Positions 42,967 through 53,475 of a DNA stretch of 64,000 nucleotides are shown piece by piece (positions within the stretch are counted from its first letter, which is position 1; every line of letters starts with the position of its first letter). Made by a program: the position numbers and the translations under genes. This DNA comes from Xanthomarina sp. F1114 (lineage in GTDB: Bacteria > Bacteroidota > Bacteroidia > Flavobacteriales > Flavobacteriaceae), in assembly GCF_026410255.1 (NCBI RefSeq), contig NZ_JAPMLL010000003.1, forward strand, positions 181,939 to 245,938, read 5' to 3'. The notes under the pieces are model-generated. The model did not search any database. It had not been told where the DNA came from and saw only the letters and a program-made list of their open reading frames with translations.

Positions 42967-43353
42967 ATGGAAGTAATTCACAAAATTGGCCGTAGAAAGA
43001 CGGCTGTTGCTCGTGTGTATGTTGCCGAAGGAAAAGGAAACATCACGATTAATAAAAAAGACTTAGCGGCTTATTTTCCTACTGCTACTTTGCAGTATAA
43101 AGTAAACCAACCTTTAGCTTTGACTAACAATGATGGCAACTTTGATATTACAGTAAATGTATATGGAGGTGGTATTACAGGTCAAGCAGAAGCAATCCGT
43201 TTAGGTTTATCTCGTGCTATGTGCGAGTTAGATCCTGAAAACAGATTGACTTTAAAACCTGAAGGTTTATTAACTAGAGACCCAAGAATGGTTGAACGTA
43301 AAAAATACGGTCAGAAGAAAGCTCGTAAGAAATTTCAATTCTCTAAACGTTAA
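42967..43353 (+). CDS. rpsI: 30S ribosomal protein S9
   Basis: A 128-residue ribosomal protein, MEVIHKIGRRKTAVARVYVA at the start and the conserved basic end RMVERKKYGQKKARKKFQFS ... KR, whose C-terminal Arg contacts P-site tRNA. It is one base after rplM. A hairpin separates it from rpsB. Confidence 0.98.
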   Translation: MEVIHKIGRRKTAVARVYVAEGKGNITINKKDLAAYFPTATLQYKVNQPLALTNNDGNFDITVNVYGGGITGQAEAIRLGLSRAMCELDPENRLTLKPEGLLTRDPRMVERKKYGQKKARKKFQFSKR

Positions 43354-43359
43354 TATATC

Positions 43360-43407
43360 TTCAACAAGATGGGACATCTTTACTTTAAGTCTCTCCATCT
43401 TGTTGAA
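43360..43407 (+). other. Hairpin between rpsI and rpsB
   Basis: TCAACAAGATGG (43361-43372) pairs with CCATCTTGTTGA (43395-43406), with one more T-A pair at the base. There is no T-run after it on either strand, so it is not a standard terminator. A leader or mRNA-stability element is possible. Confidence 0.55.
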
Positions 43408-43562
43408 AAAAACAAAAAATATAACTCAGTTATTGTTGTCCAAGATTTCTTTAAAATCAGGAAATCTGGATTTAGTTTAGCATCTAAATGGTTCAGGCGA
43501 TTTTTTTTTAAAAAAAGACCACTAAATCATTGCTAATTCAACAGAACGTAAACTATTACAAA

Positions 43563-44342
43563 ATGGCAGTAGAAGTAAAAGACTTACTCGAAGCAGGTGT
43601 ACACTTTGGTCACCTTACACGTAAATGGGACCCAAACATGGCTCCTTACGTATATATGGAGCGTAATGGCATCCATATTATAAACCTTTACAAAACAGCA
43701 GCTAAAATGGACGAAGCTGGAGCAGCACTTGCAAAAATTGCAGCCTCTGGTCGTAAAATCTTATTTGTTGCTACAAAAAAACAAGCAAAAGATATTGTTG
43801 CTGAAAAAGCAGGAAACATCAACATGCCTTACATTACAGAAAGATGGCCAGGTGGAATGTTAACTAACTTTGTTACTATTAGAAAAGCTGTTAAAAAAAT
43901 GGCTACTATTGATAGAATGAAGAAAGATGGTACCTTTAATTCTTTATCTAAAAAAGAACGTTTACAAGTAGATCGTCAACGTGCTAAATTAGAAAAAAAC
44001 TTAGGTTCTATTAGCGACATGACGCGTTTACCAGCAGCTCTATTTGTTGTAGATATTAAACGTGAACACATTGCAATTGCAGAAGCTCAAAAATTAAACA
44101 TTCCAATTTTTGCTATGGTAGATACCAACTCAGATCCACGTCAAGTAGATTATGTTATCCCAGCAAATGATGATGCTTCTAAATCAATAAATAAAATCTT
44201 AACTCACGTTACAGATGCTATCGCAGGTGGTTTAGCTGAAAGAAAAGCTGAAAAAGAAACTTCTAAACAAGCAGATGCTCCTAAAGCAGACGCTAAAAAA
44301 GAAGCTCCTAAAAAGAAAGCAGCTCAAGAAGAGGAAGAATAA
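43563..44342 (+). CDS. rpsB: 30S ribosomal protein S2
   Basis: A 259-residue ribosomal protein. The ATG at 43563 ([20 protein letters not shown]) gives the conserved start; an earlier TTG at 43530 is less likely. The core includes [20 protein letters not shown] and [20 protein letters not shown]. The C-terminal 30 residues are a Lys/Ala/Glu tail ([20 protein letters not shown]), a common extension in this phylum. It is followed 87 bases later by tsf. Confidence 0.98.
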   Translation: MAVEVKDLLEAGVHFGHLTRKWDPNMAPYVYMERNGIHIINLYKTAAKMDEAGAALAKIAASGRKILFVATKKQAKDIVAEKAGNINMPYITERWPGGMLTNFVTIRKAVKKMATIDRMKKDGTFNSLSKKERLQVDRQRAKLEKNLGSISDMTRLPAALFVVDIKREHIAIAEAQKLNIPIFAMVDTNSDPRQVDYVIPANDDASKSINKILTHVTDAIAGGLAERKAEKETSKQADAPKADAKKEAPKKKAAQEEEE

Positions 44343-44429
44343 AAAGTAAGTAACACAACATTAATAAGTCGTTTATTCTTTTCTTTCTGAAAGTAAGGTT
44401 GAACGACTTTTTTAAATTTTAAATACAAA

Positions 44430-45407
44430 ATGGAAGCTATGGTAAAGATTACAGCAGCAGAAGTAAATAAACTAAGACAAGCTACAGGTGCAGGAATGAT
44501 GGACTGCAAAAAAGCCTTGGTAGAAGCAGAAGGGAATTTTGATAAAGCTATTGAAGTTCTTCGTAAAAAAGGACAAAAAGTAGCAGAAAAAAGAGCAGAT
44601 CGTGAAAACTCTGAAGGTGCTGCTATTTCTAAAATAAACAACGACAACACGGTTGGTGTTGCTCTTGTTTTAGGATGTGAAACAGATTTTGTTGGTAAAA
44701 ACGAAAACTTTGTAGCATTAGCTAACGAATTGGCTGAAAAAGCAATCAACTTTAATTCTAAAGAAGACTTTTTAGCGTCTGACTTTGGAGGCATGACTGT
44801 TGCAGATAAATTAATAGAACAAACAGGAGTAATTGGTGAAAAATTAGACATCACTGCTTTTGAAAAATTAGAAGCTCCTTATGTAGGTTCTTATGTACAC
44901 ATTAATAAAATTGCTGCTTTAGTAGGATTATCTTCTAAAGTAGAAAATGCTGAAACTTTAGTAAAAGACCTATCTATGCAAGTAGCGTCTATGGGAGCAA
45001 CTTCTTTGTCTTACAAAGATTTTGATGCAGATTTTATTGCTTCTGAAACTGAAGCTAGAATTGCTGTTATAGAAAAAGACAATATTGAAAGAGGACGTAT
45101 GGGTAAAACTCTTAAAAACGTTCCTCAGTTTATTTCTATGGCTCAATTAACTCCAGAAGTATTGGCTAAAGCTGAAGAAGATGCAAAAGCAGAACTTAAA
45201 GCTGAAGGAAAACCAGAACAAATATGGGATAGAATCCTTCCAGGAAAAATGGAGCGTTTCATCTCAGATAACACCACTTTAGATCAAGAGCAATGTCTAT
45301 TAGATCAAAAGTTTATTAAAGATGAAAAGCAAACTGTTGCAGAATATGTTAAATCTTTTGGTGATGTTGAAGTTACCGGATTTAAACGTGTCTCTGTAGG
45401 AGAATAA
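44430..45407 (+). CDS. tsf: Elongation factor Ts
   Basis: A 325-residue guanine-nucleotide exchange factor for EF-Tu. The N-terminal UBA-like part is VKITAAEVNKLRQATGAGMM, then DCKKALVEAEGNFDKAIEVL. The dimer core has VLGCETDFVGKNENFVALAN. A start at 44439 (MVKITAAEV) is also possible and would drop three residues. It is downstream of rpsB and ends at a clear terminator. Confidence 0.98.
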   Translation: MEAMVKITAAEVNKLRQATGAGMMDCKKALVEAEGNFDKAIEVLRKKGQKVAEKRADRENSEGAAISKINNDNTVGVALVLGCETDFVGKNENFVALANELAEKAINFNSKEDFLASDFGGMTVADKLIEQTGVIGEKLDITAFEKLEAPYVGSYVHINKIAALVGLSSKVENAETLVKDLSMQVASMGATSLSYKDFDADFIASETEARIAVIEKDNIERGRMGKTLKNVPQFISMAQLTPEVLAKAEEDAKAELKAEGKPEQIWDRILPGKMERFISDNTTLDQEQCLLDQKFIKDEKQTVAEYVKSFGDVEVTGFKRVSVGE

Positions 45408-45419
45408 TAAGTTCCAACA

Positions 45420-45448
45420 CCTGCCTGTCAAACAGACAGGAAGGCAGG
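45420..45448. repeat. Small palindromic element downstream of tsf
   Basis: CCTGCC (45420-45425) pairs with GGCAGG (45443-45448), and TGTC with GACA inside, giving a bulged hairpin of the CCTGCC-type dispersed repeats often found in Flavobacteriia. No other copy was noticed in this window. It precedes the tsf terminator. Confidence 0.45.
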
Positions 45449-45463
45449 AAAGCTTAAAATACA

Positions 45464-45501
45464 AACCACTACTCTGTTATAGATGTAGTGGTTTTTTTTT
45501 T
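45464..45501 (+). terminator. Terminator downstream of tsf
   Basis: AACCACTAC (45464-45472) pairs with GTAGTGGTT (45485-45493), followed by a run of T. Confidence 0.92.
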
Positions 45502-45545
45502 ATAAAATCTCAATTTTTAAAAATTTAAAAAATAAAAATTTTATG

Positions 45546-45553
45546 TAGCTTTG
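45546..45553 (+). promoter_or_regulatory. -7-like element before pyrH
   Basis: TAGCTTTG fits TAnnTTTG, 50 bases before the pyrH ATG. No TTG is seen at -33. Confidence 0.35.
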
Positions 45554-45603
45554 CAAAACCTTTATTCTTCTTGAAACAGGAATAATATTCATCTAAAAAA
45601 CAC

Positions 45604-46311
45604 ATGAAATACAAAAGAATTCTCTTAAAATTATCAGGTGAAGCCCTAATGGGTAACAGACAGTACGGAATTGACCCCGTACGTTTAGCAGAATACGCTA
45701 GAGACATTAAAGAAATTAAAGAACTAGGTATTGAAGTTGCCATAGTAATTGGTGGCGGCAATATTTTTAGGGGTGTTGCAGGCGCAAGCAACGGTATGGA
45801 CAGAGTACAAGGAGACCATATGGGTATGTTGGCAACCGTAATTAACGGACTGGCTTTACAAAGTGCTTTAGAAGATGCTGATGTACAGTCCAGACTGCAA
45901 ACAGCCATCCATATTGAAGAAGTAGCCGAACCTTTTATTAGAAGACGCGCTTTAAGACATTTAGAGAAAGGACGTGTGGTTATTTTTGGTGGAGGAACAG
46001 GAAATCCATATTTTACAACAGATTCGGCTGCTGTTCTAAGAGCTATAGAAATTAAAGCAGACGTCATTTTAAAAGGAACTCGCGTTGATGGTATCTATAA
46101 TGCCGATCCTGAAAAAGACTCTAAAGCTACAAAATTTGACCATATATCTTTTGACGATGTATTGAGAAAAGGATTAAAAGTTATGGACACCACTGCCTTT
46201 ACTTTAAGTCAAGAAAACGAATTACCTATTATTGTTTTCGATATGAACAAAAAAGGAAATTTATTAAAAGTAGTTTCTGGCGAAAATATTGGAACCAAAG
46301 TTAATTTATAA
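45604..46311 (+). CDS. pyrH: UMP kinase
   Basis: A 235-residue amino-acid-kinase-fold enzyme phosphorylating UMP to UDP. Visible are [13 protein letters not shown] at the N-terminus, [20 protein letters not shown] near residue 54, [20 protein letters not shown] (read [20 protein letters not shown]) near 120, and [16 protein letters not shown] near 157. It is followed 54 bases later by frr, the normal pyrH-frr pair. Confidence 0.98.
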   Translation: MKYKRILLKLSGEALMGNRQYGIDPVRLAEYARDIKEIKELGIEVAIVIGGGNIFRGVAGASNGMDRVQGDHMGMLATVINGLALQSALEDADVQSRLQTAIHIEEVAEPFIRRRALRHLEKGRVVIFGGGTGNPYFTTDSAAVLRAIEIKADVILKGTRVDGIYNADPEKDSKATKFDHISFDDVLRKGLKVMDTTAFTLSQENELPIIVFDMNKKGNLLKVVSGENIGTKVNL

Positions 46312-46365
46312 TACGTACTTTTACGTTTAACTTATTTTTAAAATAAGGATTAAAAAAAATTAAAG

Positions 46366-46920
46366 ATGAACGAAGACATTCAATTTATATTAGACACGGC
46401 AAAAGAATCTATGGATGCTGCTATTAAGCATTTAGAGAAACAATTTATAAACATTCGTGCTGGAAAAGCAAGTCCTGCTATGTTAGGAAGTGTCATGGTA
46501 GACTATTACGGATCTCAAACCCCGCTGAGTCAGGTTGCCAACGTAAACACACCTGATGGTAGAACTATAACGGTTCAGCCTTGGGAGAAAAACATGCTGC
46601 AAGAAATTGAACGAGGTATCATGTATGCTAATCTGGGTTTTAACCCGATGAATAATGGCGATACCATTATCATTAACGTGCCGCCATTAACGGAAGAACG
46701 CAGACGTGATTTGGCAAAACAAGCTAAAGCCGAAGTCGAAGATGCAAAAATAAGCATACGTACAGCTAGAAAAGATGCTAACGACGATATTAAAAAATCT
46801 GATATTTCTGAAGATCTTGAAAAAAATGCAGAAGCTGATGTTCAAAAATTAACTGACTCATACGTTCTAAAAGCCGATGCCTTGTTTGAGGTAAAAGAAA
46901 AAGAAATTATGACTGTATAA
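46366..46920 (+). CDS. frr: Ribosome recycling factor
   Basis: A 184-residue factor that splits post-termination ribosomes with EF-G. The sequence INIRAGKASPAMLGSVMVDY, then TPDGRTITVQPWEKNMLQEI, and PPLTEERRRDLAKQAKAEVE are the conserved RRF segments. It ends at a strong terminator just after the stop. Confidence 0.98.
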   Translation: MNEDIQFILDTAKESMDAAIKHLEKQFINIRAGKASPAMLGSVMVDYYGSQTPLSQVANVNTPDGRTITVQPWEKNMLQEIERGIMYANLGFNPMNNGDTIIINVPPLTEERRRDLAKQAKAEVEDAKISIRTARKDANDDIKKSDISEDLEKNAEADVQKLTDSYVLKADALFEVKEKEIMTV

Positions 46921-46921
46921 C

Positions 46922-46952
46922 AAAAAAGCGACCCACAAGTCGCTTTTTTTTT
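46922..46952 (+). terminator. Terminator downstream of frr
   Basis: AAAAAAGCGAC pairs with GTCGCTTTTTT over a CCACAA loop, followed by further T. Confidence 0.92.
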
Positions 46953-47139
46953 ATTGTGTTAAATTTCTATCCATCTTCTAAAACTTTTATTCCCGTTATC
47001 TTTCTATAAAAAATCTGCTACTCGAAGATTAAAAACCAATTTAAAAAATTCCCATTCATTTTTAGGTCGCTTTTTTGTAAAGATTCATTTTAACAAGACA
47101 TTATACCTAAAATCGGTTAGCAAATACATTGCTTTTGCC

Positions 47140-47147
47140 TAACTTTG
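47140..47147 (+). promoter_or_regulatory. -7-like element before the RND transporter gene
   Basis: TAACTTTG matches TAnnTTTG, 19 bases before the ATG. Only a weak TTAG is present near -33. Confidence 0.4.
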
Positions 47148-47166
47148 CGCCTGTTTTATTTTTAAT

Positions 47167-49584
47167 ATGTTTAAATTATTTACAAAAAGTTTTTGGGATG
47201 TCGTTGCGCGTCTTATTCTTAGAAATAAGATTGCTATACTTATTGGTATTGTTTTGGTTACTCTACTCTTTAGTACCCAATGGAAAAACATGCGTTTTAC
47301 CTATACCGAGGCTAACCTACTACCCGACGACCATGAGGTAAACCTAGTCTATAACGATTTTTTAAAGATTTTTGGGGAAGAAGGAAACCTTATTGTTCTT
47401 GGTGTTAAAGACTCTAGCCTGTTTACAGTTAAAAACTTCAATGCTTGGAACAACCTTTCAGAATCTTTTAAAGATCTGGACGATGTTGAAGCTGTTGTAT
47501 CTATTAAAGACCTTCAAAAGCTATTAAAAGACACCGAAAAAGAAAAATTTGTATTAAAGCCTTTTATTAAGGATTCCATTCATAATTTAACACAGTTAGA
47601 TACGCTGCAAGACGAGTTATTTAAAAAATACCCGTTCTACGATAACTTTCTGTTCAATAAAAAAACAAAAACAATTCGTTCTGCAATCTATCTTAAAAAA
47701 GAGATTGTAAACACAGCTGCTAGGAAAGATTTTGTTTTCGATCAATTATTACCAAGAGTTGAAGCTTTTGAAGCGGCCACTGGCTTAGATGTACGGATTT
47801 CAGGAATGCCTTATGTGCGTACTTTAAACGCTCAAAACATTATAGACGAGATTGGGAAATTTATTGCTCTTGCTTTAATTGTTACCTCTTTAATTTTCTT
47901 TTTCTTTTTTAGATCTGCCAGAGCCACGCTAATTTCCTTACTGGTTGTTTGTATTGGAGTTATGTGGACCTTTGGGATTATAGGTTTTCTAAACTATGAA
48001 ATAACTGTTCTTACAGCCTTAATACCTCCCCTAATAATTGTAATTGGTATTCCTAACTGTATCTTTTTAATAAACAAATACCAGCATGAAGTTAAACTTC
48101 ATGGAAACAAAGTAAGATCTTTACAACGAGTTATTACTAAAGTTGGAAATGCCACCTTATTAACCAACTTGACCACAGCATCTGGTTTTGCAACTTTTAT
48201 GCTAACCCAAAGTACACTTTTAAAAGAATTTGGAATAGTAGCTTCTCTAAGTATTATCTCCATTTTTATCTTGTGTATTTTAATTATTCCAATTATTTAC
48301 ACCTTTCTGCCTTATCCTAAAGACAGACATTTAGAACATCTAAATAAACGTTGGATAGGTGGATTTACCAATTGGATAGAGCGCATGGTAAAACACAGAC
48401 GTGTTACTATTTATATTACTGCTATTATACTATTAATTGTAAGTATGATAGGTATCTATCAAATAAAAATATCCGGGAGTTTAATAGAAGACATGTCGGA
48501 GGAAGCAGAATTTTTCCAAGACATCCGTTTTTTCGAAGAAGAATTTAATGGGATTATGCCTGTTGAAATTGTGGTGGACACGAAACGTAAAAAGGGCGTT
48601 ATGAAATTAGCCACTTTAAAACGTATGGACCAACTGGAGGAAGTAATATTAGAAACCCCAGAACTTTCCAGACCCATATCTGTTGTAGGTCTTGTTAAAT
48701 ACTCTAAACAAGCGTATTATAATGGGAATCCAAAATACTACCAATTGCCAACATCTCAAGAAAGTAATTTTATTTTCAGCTATGCTAAAAACTCTACTTC
48801 TAACACCGATTTGTTAACCAACTTTGTGGATAGTACGGGCCAATACGCTCGTATAACAACATTTATGAAGGATATTGGAACGGATAGAATGGAGCGGATA
48901 GAAGACGACCTTCAATCTAAAATAGATAAAGTTTTTCCAGAAGAGAAATACAATGTTACCATTACAGGAAAAGCCTTGGTATTCCAAAAAGGAACCAAGT
49001 ATTTAGTTAAAAATTTAGCGCTCTCCTTATCCTTAGCTATTATATTAATAGCCTTACTAATGGCATATATGTTCCGTTCGTTTAGAATGATTGTAGTGTC
49101 TTTAGTTCCCAACTTATTACCTCTAGTTATTACAGCGGGATTAATGGGCTATTTGGGAGTTCCTATAAAGCCTTCCACGATTCTAGTTTTTAGTATTGCC
49201 TTCGGAATATCTGTGGATGATACCATTCACTTTTTAGCTAAATACAGACAAGAATTACAGGCTAATCACTGGAAAATTAAAAAATCTGTTTATGGCGCAC
49301 TTCGCGAAACAGCAGTAAGCATGTTCTATACATCTATTGTATTATTCTTCGGATTCTCTGTGTTTACTGTTTCTAGTTTTGGAGGAACCGTAGCTTTAGG
49401 AGCCTTGGTTTCTGCTACTTTATTATTCGCCATGCTTTCTAACTTATTACTGTTGCCATCCTTATTGCTATCCTTAGAAAGAAGAATTGCCAATAAAGAA
49501 GTCTTAAAAGAGCCTTCCATTAATATTATCCCAGATGATAACAATGATGATGAGGATGATGACCAAATAGAAAATAATAAATAA
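47167..49584 (+). CDS. RND/MMPL superfamily transporter
   Basis: An 805-residue inner-membrane protein with twelve helices in two similar halves. Each half has one helix, a large periplasmic domain of about 180 residues and five helices (EIGKFIALALIVTSLIFFFF, TALIPPLIIVIGIPNCIFLI; later SKPSTILVFSIAFGISVDDT read KPSTILVFSIAFGISVDDTI). The GxxxDD motif in the second half is typical. The tail is acidic (DDNNDDEDDDQIENNK). Such proteins export lipids or hydrophobic compounds; the substrate is unknown. Confidence 0.92.
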   Translation: MFKLFTKSFWDVVARLILRNKIAILIGIVLVTLLFSTQWKNMRFTYTEANLLPDDHEVNLVYNDFLKIFGEEGNLIVLGVKDSSLFTVKNFNAWNNLSESFKDLDDVEAVVSIKDLQKLLKDTEKEKFVLKPFIKDSIHNLTQLDTLQDELFKKYPFYDNFLFNKKTKTIRSAIYLKKEIVNTAARKDFVFDQLLPRVEAFEAATGLDVRISGMPYVRTLNAQNIIDEIGKFIALALIVTSLIFFFFFRSARATLISLLVVCIGVMWTFGIIGFLNYEITVLTALIPPLIIVIGIPNCIFLINKYQHEVKLHGNKVRSLQRVITKVGNATLLTNLTTASGFATFMLTQSTLLKEFGIVASLSIISIFILCILIIPIIYTFLPYPKDRHLEHLNKRWIGGFTNWIERMVKHRRVTIYITAIILLIVSMIGIYQIKISGSLIEDMSEEAEFFQDIRFFEEEFNGIMPVEIVVDTKRKKGVMKLATLKRMDQLEEVILETPELSRPISVVGLVKYSKQAYYNGNPKYYQLPTSQESNFIFSYAKNSTSNTDLLTNFVDSTGQYARITTFMKDIGTDRMERIEDDLQSKIDKVFPEEKYNVTITGKALVFQKGTKYLVKNLALSLSLAIILIALLMAYMFRSFRMIVVSLVPNLLPLVITAGLMGYLGVPIKPSTILVFSIAFGISVDDTIHFLAKYRQELQANHWKIKKSVYGALRETAVSMFYTSIVLFFGFSVFTVSSFGGTVALGALVSATLLFAMLSNLLLLPSLLLSLERRIANKEVLKEPSINIIPDDNNDDEDDDQIENNK

Positions 49585-49601
49585 AAATTACTACAAAGAA
49601 T

Positions 49602-49609
49602 TATCTTTG
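49602..49609 (+). promoter_or_regulatory. -7-like element before asnS
   Basis: TATCTTTG matches TAnnTTTG, 18 bases before the ATG. No -33 TTG at the right distance was found. Confidence 0.35.
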
Positions 49610-49627
49610 CATTTTAAATAAAAGATT

Positions 49628-51061
49628 ATGACATCGAGTACCATTTCAGACTTGCTTTCTAAACAAAACACCTTACAAGAAGTACAGGTTAAAGGTTGGG
49701 TTAGAACTTTTAGAGCAAACCGTTTTATTGCTTTAAACGACGGTTCTACCTTAAACAATATTCAATGTGTTGTAGATTTTGAAAACACAGACGAAGCCAT
49801 TTTAAAACGCATTACAACAGGAGCTGCTGTTTCTATAAAAGGCACCTTAACCGAAAGTCAGGGAAAAGGTCAGAATGTAGAAATTCAAGTAACTTCTTTA
49901 GAGATTTTAGGAGATTCAGATCCGGAATCTTATCCGATACAACCTAAAAAACACTCTTTCGAATTTTTAAGAGAAAACGCACATTTACGCACCAGAACAA
50001 ATACGTTTAGTGCTGTTATGCGTTTGCGTTCTTCTTTGTCCTTTGCCATTCATAAATATTTTAACGAGAATGGTTTTTACTATATGCACACTCCTATTAT
50101 TACGGGTAGTGATGCTGAAGGCGCAGGGGAAATGTTTCACGTTACTAATTTGAATTTAAAAAATCCACCATTAACAGAGACTGGAGAAATAGATTATAAA
50201 GAAGATTTCTTCGGAAAAGAAACTAATCTAACAGTTTCTGGACAACTAGAAGCCGAAGCTTACGCCATGTCTTTGGGTAAAGTTTACACTTTTGGTCCAA
50301 CTTTTAGAGCAGAAAACTCTAATACTTCAAGACATTTAGCAGAATTCTGGATGATTGAACCTGAGGTTGCTTTTATGGATTTAGCTGGAAATATGGACTT
50401 AGCTGAAGACTTTATGAAGTCGGTTTTAAGCTATATTTTAAAACATAACCGAGAAGATTTAGAATTTTTAGAAAAACGTTTACTGGACGAAGAAAAAACA
50501 AAACCTCAGGCTGAACGCAGCGACATGAGCTTGATTGAGAAAATAAACTTTGTTGTAGAAAACAATTTTAAGCGTGTAAGTTATACAGAAGCTATAGATA
50601 TTCTTAAAGACTGTAAACCAAACAAGAAAAAGAAGTTTAAATATATTATTAATGAATGGGGTGCAGATTTACAAAGTGAACACGAACGCTTTTTAGTAGA
50701 GAAACACTTTAAATGTCCCGTAATTTTATTTGATTATCCAGCAGATATTAAGGCATTTTATATGCGTTTAAATGAAGATGGAAAAACCGTTCGTGCTATG
50801 GACATCCTTTTCCCTGGTATTGGAGAAATGGTTGGAGGCTCGCAACGTGAAGAGCGATTAGATGTTCTTAAAGAAAAAATGAAAGCTTTAAATATTGACG
50901 AAGAAGAACTGTGGTGGTACCTAGATTTAAGAAAATACGGAACTGCAGTTCATTCTGGTTTTGGCCTTGGTTTTGAACGTTTGGTGATGTTTGCCACAGG
51001 CATGGGGAATATTCGCGATGTAATTCCGTTTCCTAGAACCCCACAAAATGCCGATTTCTAG
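49628..51061 (+). CDS. asnS: Asparaginyl-tRNA synthetase
   Basis: A 477-residue class IIb synthetase. The N-terminal OB-fold anticodon-binding domain covers about residues 15-110 ([20 protein letters not shown] read [20 protein letters not shown]). Motif 2 is [20 protein letters not shown] near residue 218-237, and motif 3 is [16 protein letters not shown] near 445. The Asn-type active site and length separate it from AspRS. It ends at a strong terminator. Confidence 0.97.
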   Translation: MTSSTISDLLSKQNTLQEVQVKGWVRTFRANRFIALNDGSTLNNIQCVVDFENTDEAILKRITTGAAVSIKGTLTESQGKGQNVEIQVTSLEILGDSDPESYPIQPKKHSFEFLRENAHLRTRTNTFSAVMRLRSSLSFAIHKYFNENGFYYMHTPIITGSDAEGAGEMFHVTNLNLKNPPLTETGEIDYKEDFFGKETNLTVSGQLEAEAYAMSLGKVYTFGPTFRAENSNTSRHLAEFWMIEPEVAFMDLAGNMDLAEDFMKSVLSYILKHNREDLEFLEKRLLDEEKTKPQAERSDMSLIEKINFVVENNFKRVSYTEAIDILKDCKPNKKKKFKYIINEWGADLQSEHERFLVEKHFKCPVILFDYPADIKAFYMRLNEDGKTVRAMDILFPGIGEMVGGSQREERLDVLKEKMKALNIDEEELWWYLDLRKYGTAVHSGFGLGFERLVMFATGMGNIRDVIPFPRTPQNADF

Positions 51062-51159
51062 AAAACTATTAAATAAATATACTGAGTATATCTAGTCTAT
51101 TTAATGCATTTCTATAATGAAATAGAAATACCTCTTATATATTTATAAATATTTCACAA

Positions 51160-51199
51160 AACAATCTATATTCAAGGTTTATATAGATTGTTTTTTTTA
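51160..51199 (+). terminator. Terminator downstream of asnS
   Basis: AACAATCTATAT (51160-51171) pairs with ATATAGATTGTT (51181-51192), followed by a run of T. Confidence 0.92.
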
Positions 51200-51312
51200 T
51201 TTTTATATGAAATGCTTTTAACGATATGAAGCAATCAAATCGCTATAACAATAAAGCATGGCATCTGACCAAAAAAAGTAATAATATTAACAGATGAAAC
51301 TAAGTCATTATA

Positions 51313-52770
51313 ATGCTTAAACAATTTTTACAATTTAAATTATCGCAAAAGTTATCGCCTCAACAAATCCAATTAATGAAGCTGATACAATTGCCTACGC
51401 AAGCATTTGAGCAACGCTTAAAACAAGAATTAGAAGAAAATCCTGCTTTAGAAAGTGGGAAAGAACAAACTGATGAGTTTGATGATGATTTTGATAATAC
51501 AAACGAATACGAAGATGATAACGAGTCTATAAATGCAGAAGATATTAATGTAGATGAGTATTTGAGCGACGATGATGTTCCTGACTATAGAACACAAGCT
51601 AATAATTATAGTAGCGACGACGAAGAAAAAACCATGCCTTATGCTGCCGGAACATCGTTTACCCAACATTTAATTAATCAGTTAAACACATTTAGATTAA
51701 CCGATGCCGAATTTGATATAGCTGAGTTTCTAGTAGGCAGTATTGATGAGAGCGGTTATATACGTCGCGAGTTGAGTGACATTATGGACGATTTAGCGTT
51801 TACACAAAATATTTATACAACAGAAGAAGAACTAGAAAAAATCTTGCATATAGTTCATCAATTAGACCCTGCAGGTGTTGGAGCACGAAATCTTCAAGAA
51901 TGTCTAAGTATTCAACTACACCGAAAAGAAAAACGTCCAGATATTGAATTAGCGATTGACATTATTGATAACGCGTTTGAAAGATTTACAAAAAAGCACT
52001 ATAAAAAGCTAATTCAAAAATTTGATATAACAGAACAGCAACTTAAAGATGCTATAGACGAGATAGAACGTCTAAATCCAAAACCAGGTGGTTCCTACTC
52101 CGGCAACAACCGAATTGTGGAGCATGTGGTACCAGATTTTGCGATTAAAATTGTAGATGGGGAATTAGAACTAACCTTAAATGGTCGAAATGCACCGGAA
52201 CTACATGTCTCTAGAGAATATAACAACATGCTTAAAGGCTACAAAGAATCTAAAGACAAGTCGAAAGCGCAGAAAGATGCTGTGATGTTTATAAAACAAA
52301 AACTAGATGCTGCCAAATGGTTTATAGACGCTATTAGGCAACGACAGCAAACTCTATTTGTTACCATGAGTGCCATTATGCACTACCAAAAAGAATACTT
52401 CTTAACCGGAGACGAACGGAAACTCCGACCAATGATTTTAAAAGACATTGCAGACGAGATAGACATGGATGTTTCTACGGTTTCTAGGGTTGCAAACAGC
52501 AAATATGTGGATACTCCGTACGGAACAAAATTGATAAAAGAATTCTTTTCGGAGTCTATGACCAACGATCAAGGGGAAGAAGTTTCTACAAGAGAAATTA
52601 AAAAGATTCTTGAAACTGTTATTGAGAAGGAAGATAAAAGAAAACCTTATACAGATGCCGCTTTAGCCAAAATTTTAAAAGAAAAAGGCTACCCTATTGC
52701 CAGAAGAACAGTAGCGAAATACAGAGAACAGTTAGAAATTTCTGTAGCTAGACTGCGTAAAAAAATCTAA
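51313..52770 (+). CDS. rpoN: RNA polymerase sigma-54 factor
   Basis: A 485-residue factor. Region I is at the N-terminus (QFKLSQKLSPQQIQLMKLIQ, then LEENPALESG). A very acidic region II follows at about 50-115. The core-binding part includes LNPKPGGSYSG near residue 255. The helix-turn-helix is at about 380-400 (DIADEIDMDVSTVSRVANSK), and the RpoN box is ARRTVAKYREQL near 465-476. It needs an AAA+ activator; none is adjacent. It has an ordinary ATG start. Confidence 0.97.
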   Translation: MLKQFLQFKLSQKLSPQQIQLMKLIQLPTQAFEQRLKQELEENPALESGKEQTDEFDDDFDNTNEYEDDNESINAEDINVDEYLSDDDVPDYRTQANNYSSDDEEKTMPYAAGTSFTQHLINQLNTFRLTDAEFDIAEFLVGSIDESGYIRRELSDIMDDLAFTQNIYTTEEELEKILHIVHQLDPAGVGARNLQECLSIQLHRKEKRPDIELAIDIIDNAFERFTKKHYKKLIQKFDITEQQLKDAIDEIERLNPKPGGSYSGNNRIVEHVVPDFAIKIVDGELELTLNGRNAPELHVSREYNNMLKGYKESKDKSKAQKDAVMFIKQKLDAAKWFIDAIRQRQQTLFVTMSAIMHYQKEYFLTGDERKLRPMILKDIADEIDMDVSTVSRVANSKYVDTPYGTKLIKEFFSESMTNDQGEEVSTREIKKILETVIEKEDKRKPYTDAALAKILKEKGYPIARRTVAKYREQLEISVARLRKKI

Positions 52771-52869
52771 ATAGTTTAAAATTCAGCCTGTTAGTTAGGT
52801 CCTGAATTTTGATGAAATCCAATGTATCATATTCAGTGAAGAATAATTTTATTAATTTTAAATAAAAAT

Positions 52870-53475
52870 TTGAATCAGCTTTTAAAAGGTATCTCGTTTA
52901 TATTTCATCCCATTCTTATGCCTATGTTAGGTGTAGTTTTTTACTTTTCAAAATCGCCCAGATTTATTCCCATAGAAATTATTCGAGCAAAACTCATCTC
53001 GCTCTTAATTTTAACCATTGTATTACCTATTCTACTTTATTATTTGTTAAAGAGCATAGGAAAGGTTAAATCCATCTATTTAAACAGTACACAAGAGCGC
53101 ATATTGCCTTTGTTTCTTAATGGGTGTATTGCAGTTTTAATTTTAAACCGAGTTTTACCAGCTACAGAGATTATCGAGTTGTATTATTTCTTTGTAGGCA
53201 TTTTAATTTCCACTATGGCCTGTCTTATTCTAGCCATACTGAAGTTTAAAGCAAGTATTCATATGATTGGTATTTCTGGTGTTACTATGTTCTATATAGC
53301 CTTGAGCATTCACTTTAGTATTAATATTAACGGCACTTTAGCGCTTATGTTTATATTAATTGGTGCCATTGCAACTTCTAGGCTTCATCTTAAGGCACAT
53401 ACCAATATAGAATTACTCATTGGTTTTTTTATTGGGTTGCTACCTCAACTTATTTTAGTAAACTACTGGCTATAG
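52870..53475 (+). CDS. PAP2-like membrane protein with degenerate motif
   Basis: A 201-residue inner-membrane protein with about six helices. The start is a TTG (MNQLLKGISFIFHPILMPML); the next ATG is inside the first helix. Near the C-terminus SRLHLKAHTNIE fits SRx5Hx3D of PAP2 lipid phosphatases, with Glu in place of Asp. The central PSGH motif is not intact. So a PAP2-related fold is likely but activity is doubtful. Its stop overlaps the convergent PorT-like gene by six bases. Confidence 0.75.
   Translation: MNQLLKGISFIFHPILMPMLGVVFYFSKSPRFIPIEIIRAKLISLLILTIVLPILLYYLLKSIGKVKSIYLNSTQERILPLFLNGCIAVLILNRVLPATEIIELYYFFVGILISTMACLILAILKFKASIHMIGISGVTMFYIALSIHFSININGTLALMFILIGAIATSRLHLKAHTNIELLIGFFIGLLPQLILVNYWL

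Noticed and set aside
47129..47341. Short plus-strand frame at the start of the RND transporter gene
   Set aside because: It overlaps the strongly supported transporter in another frame and lacks any family signal.
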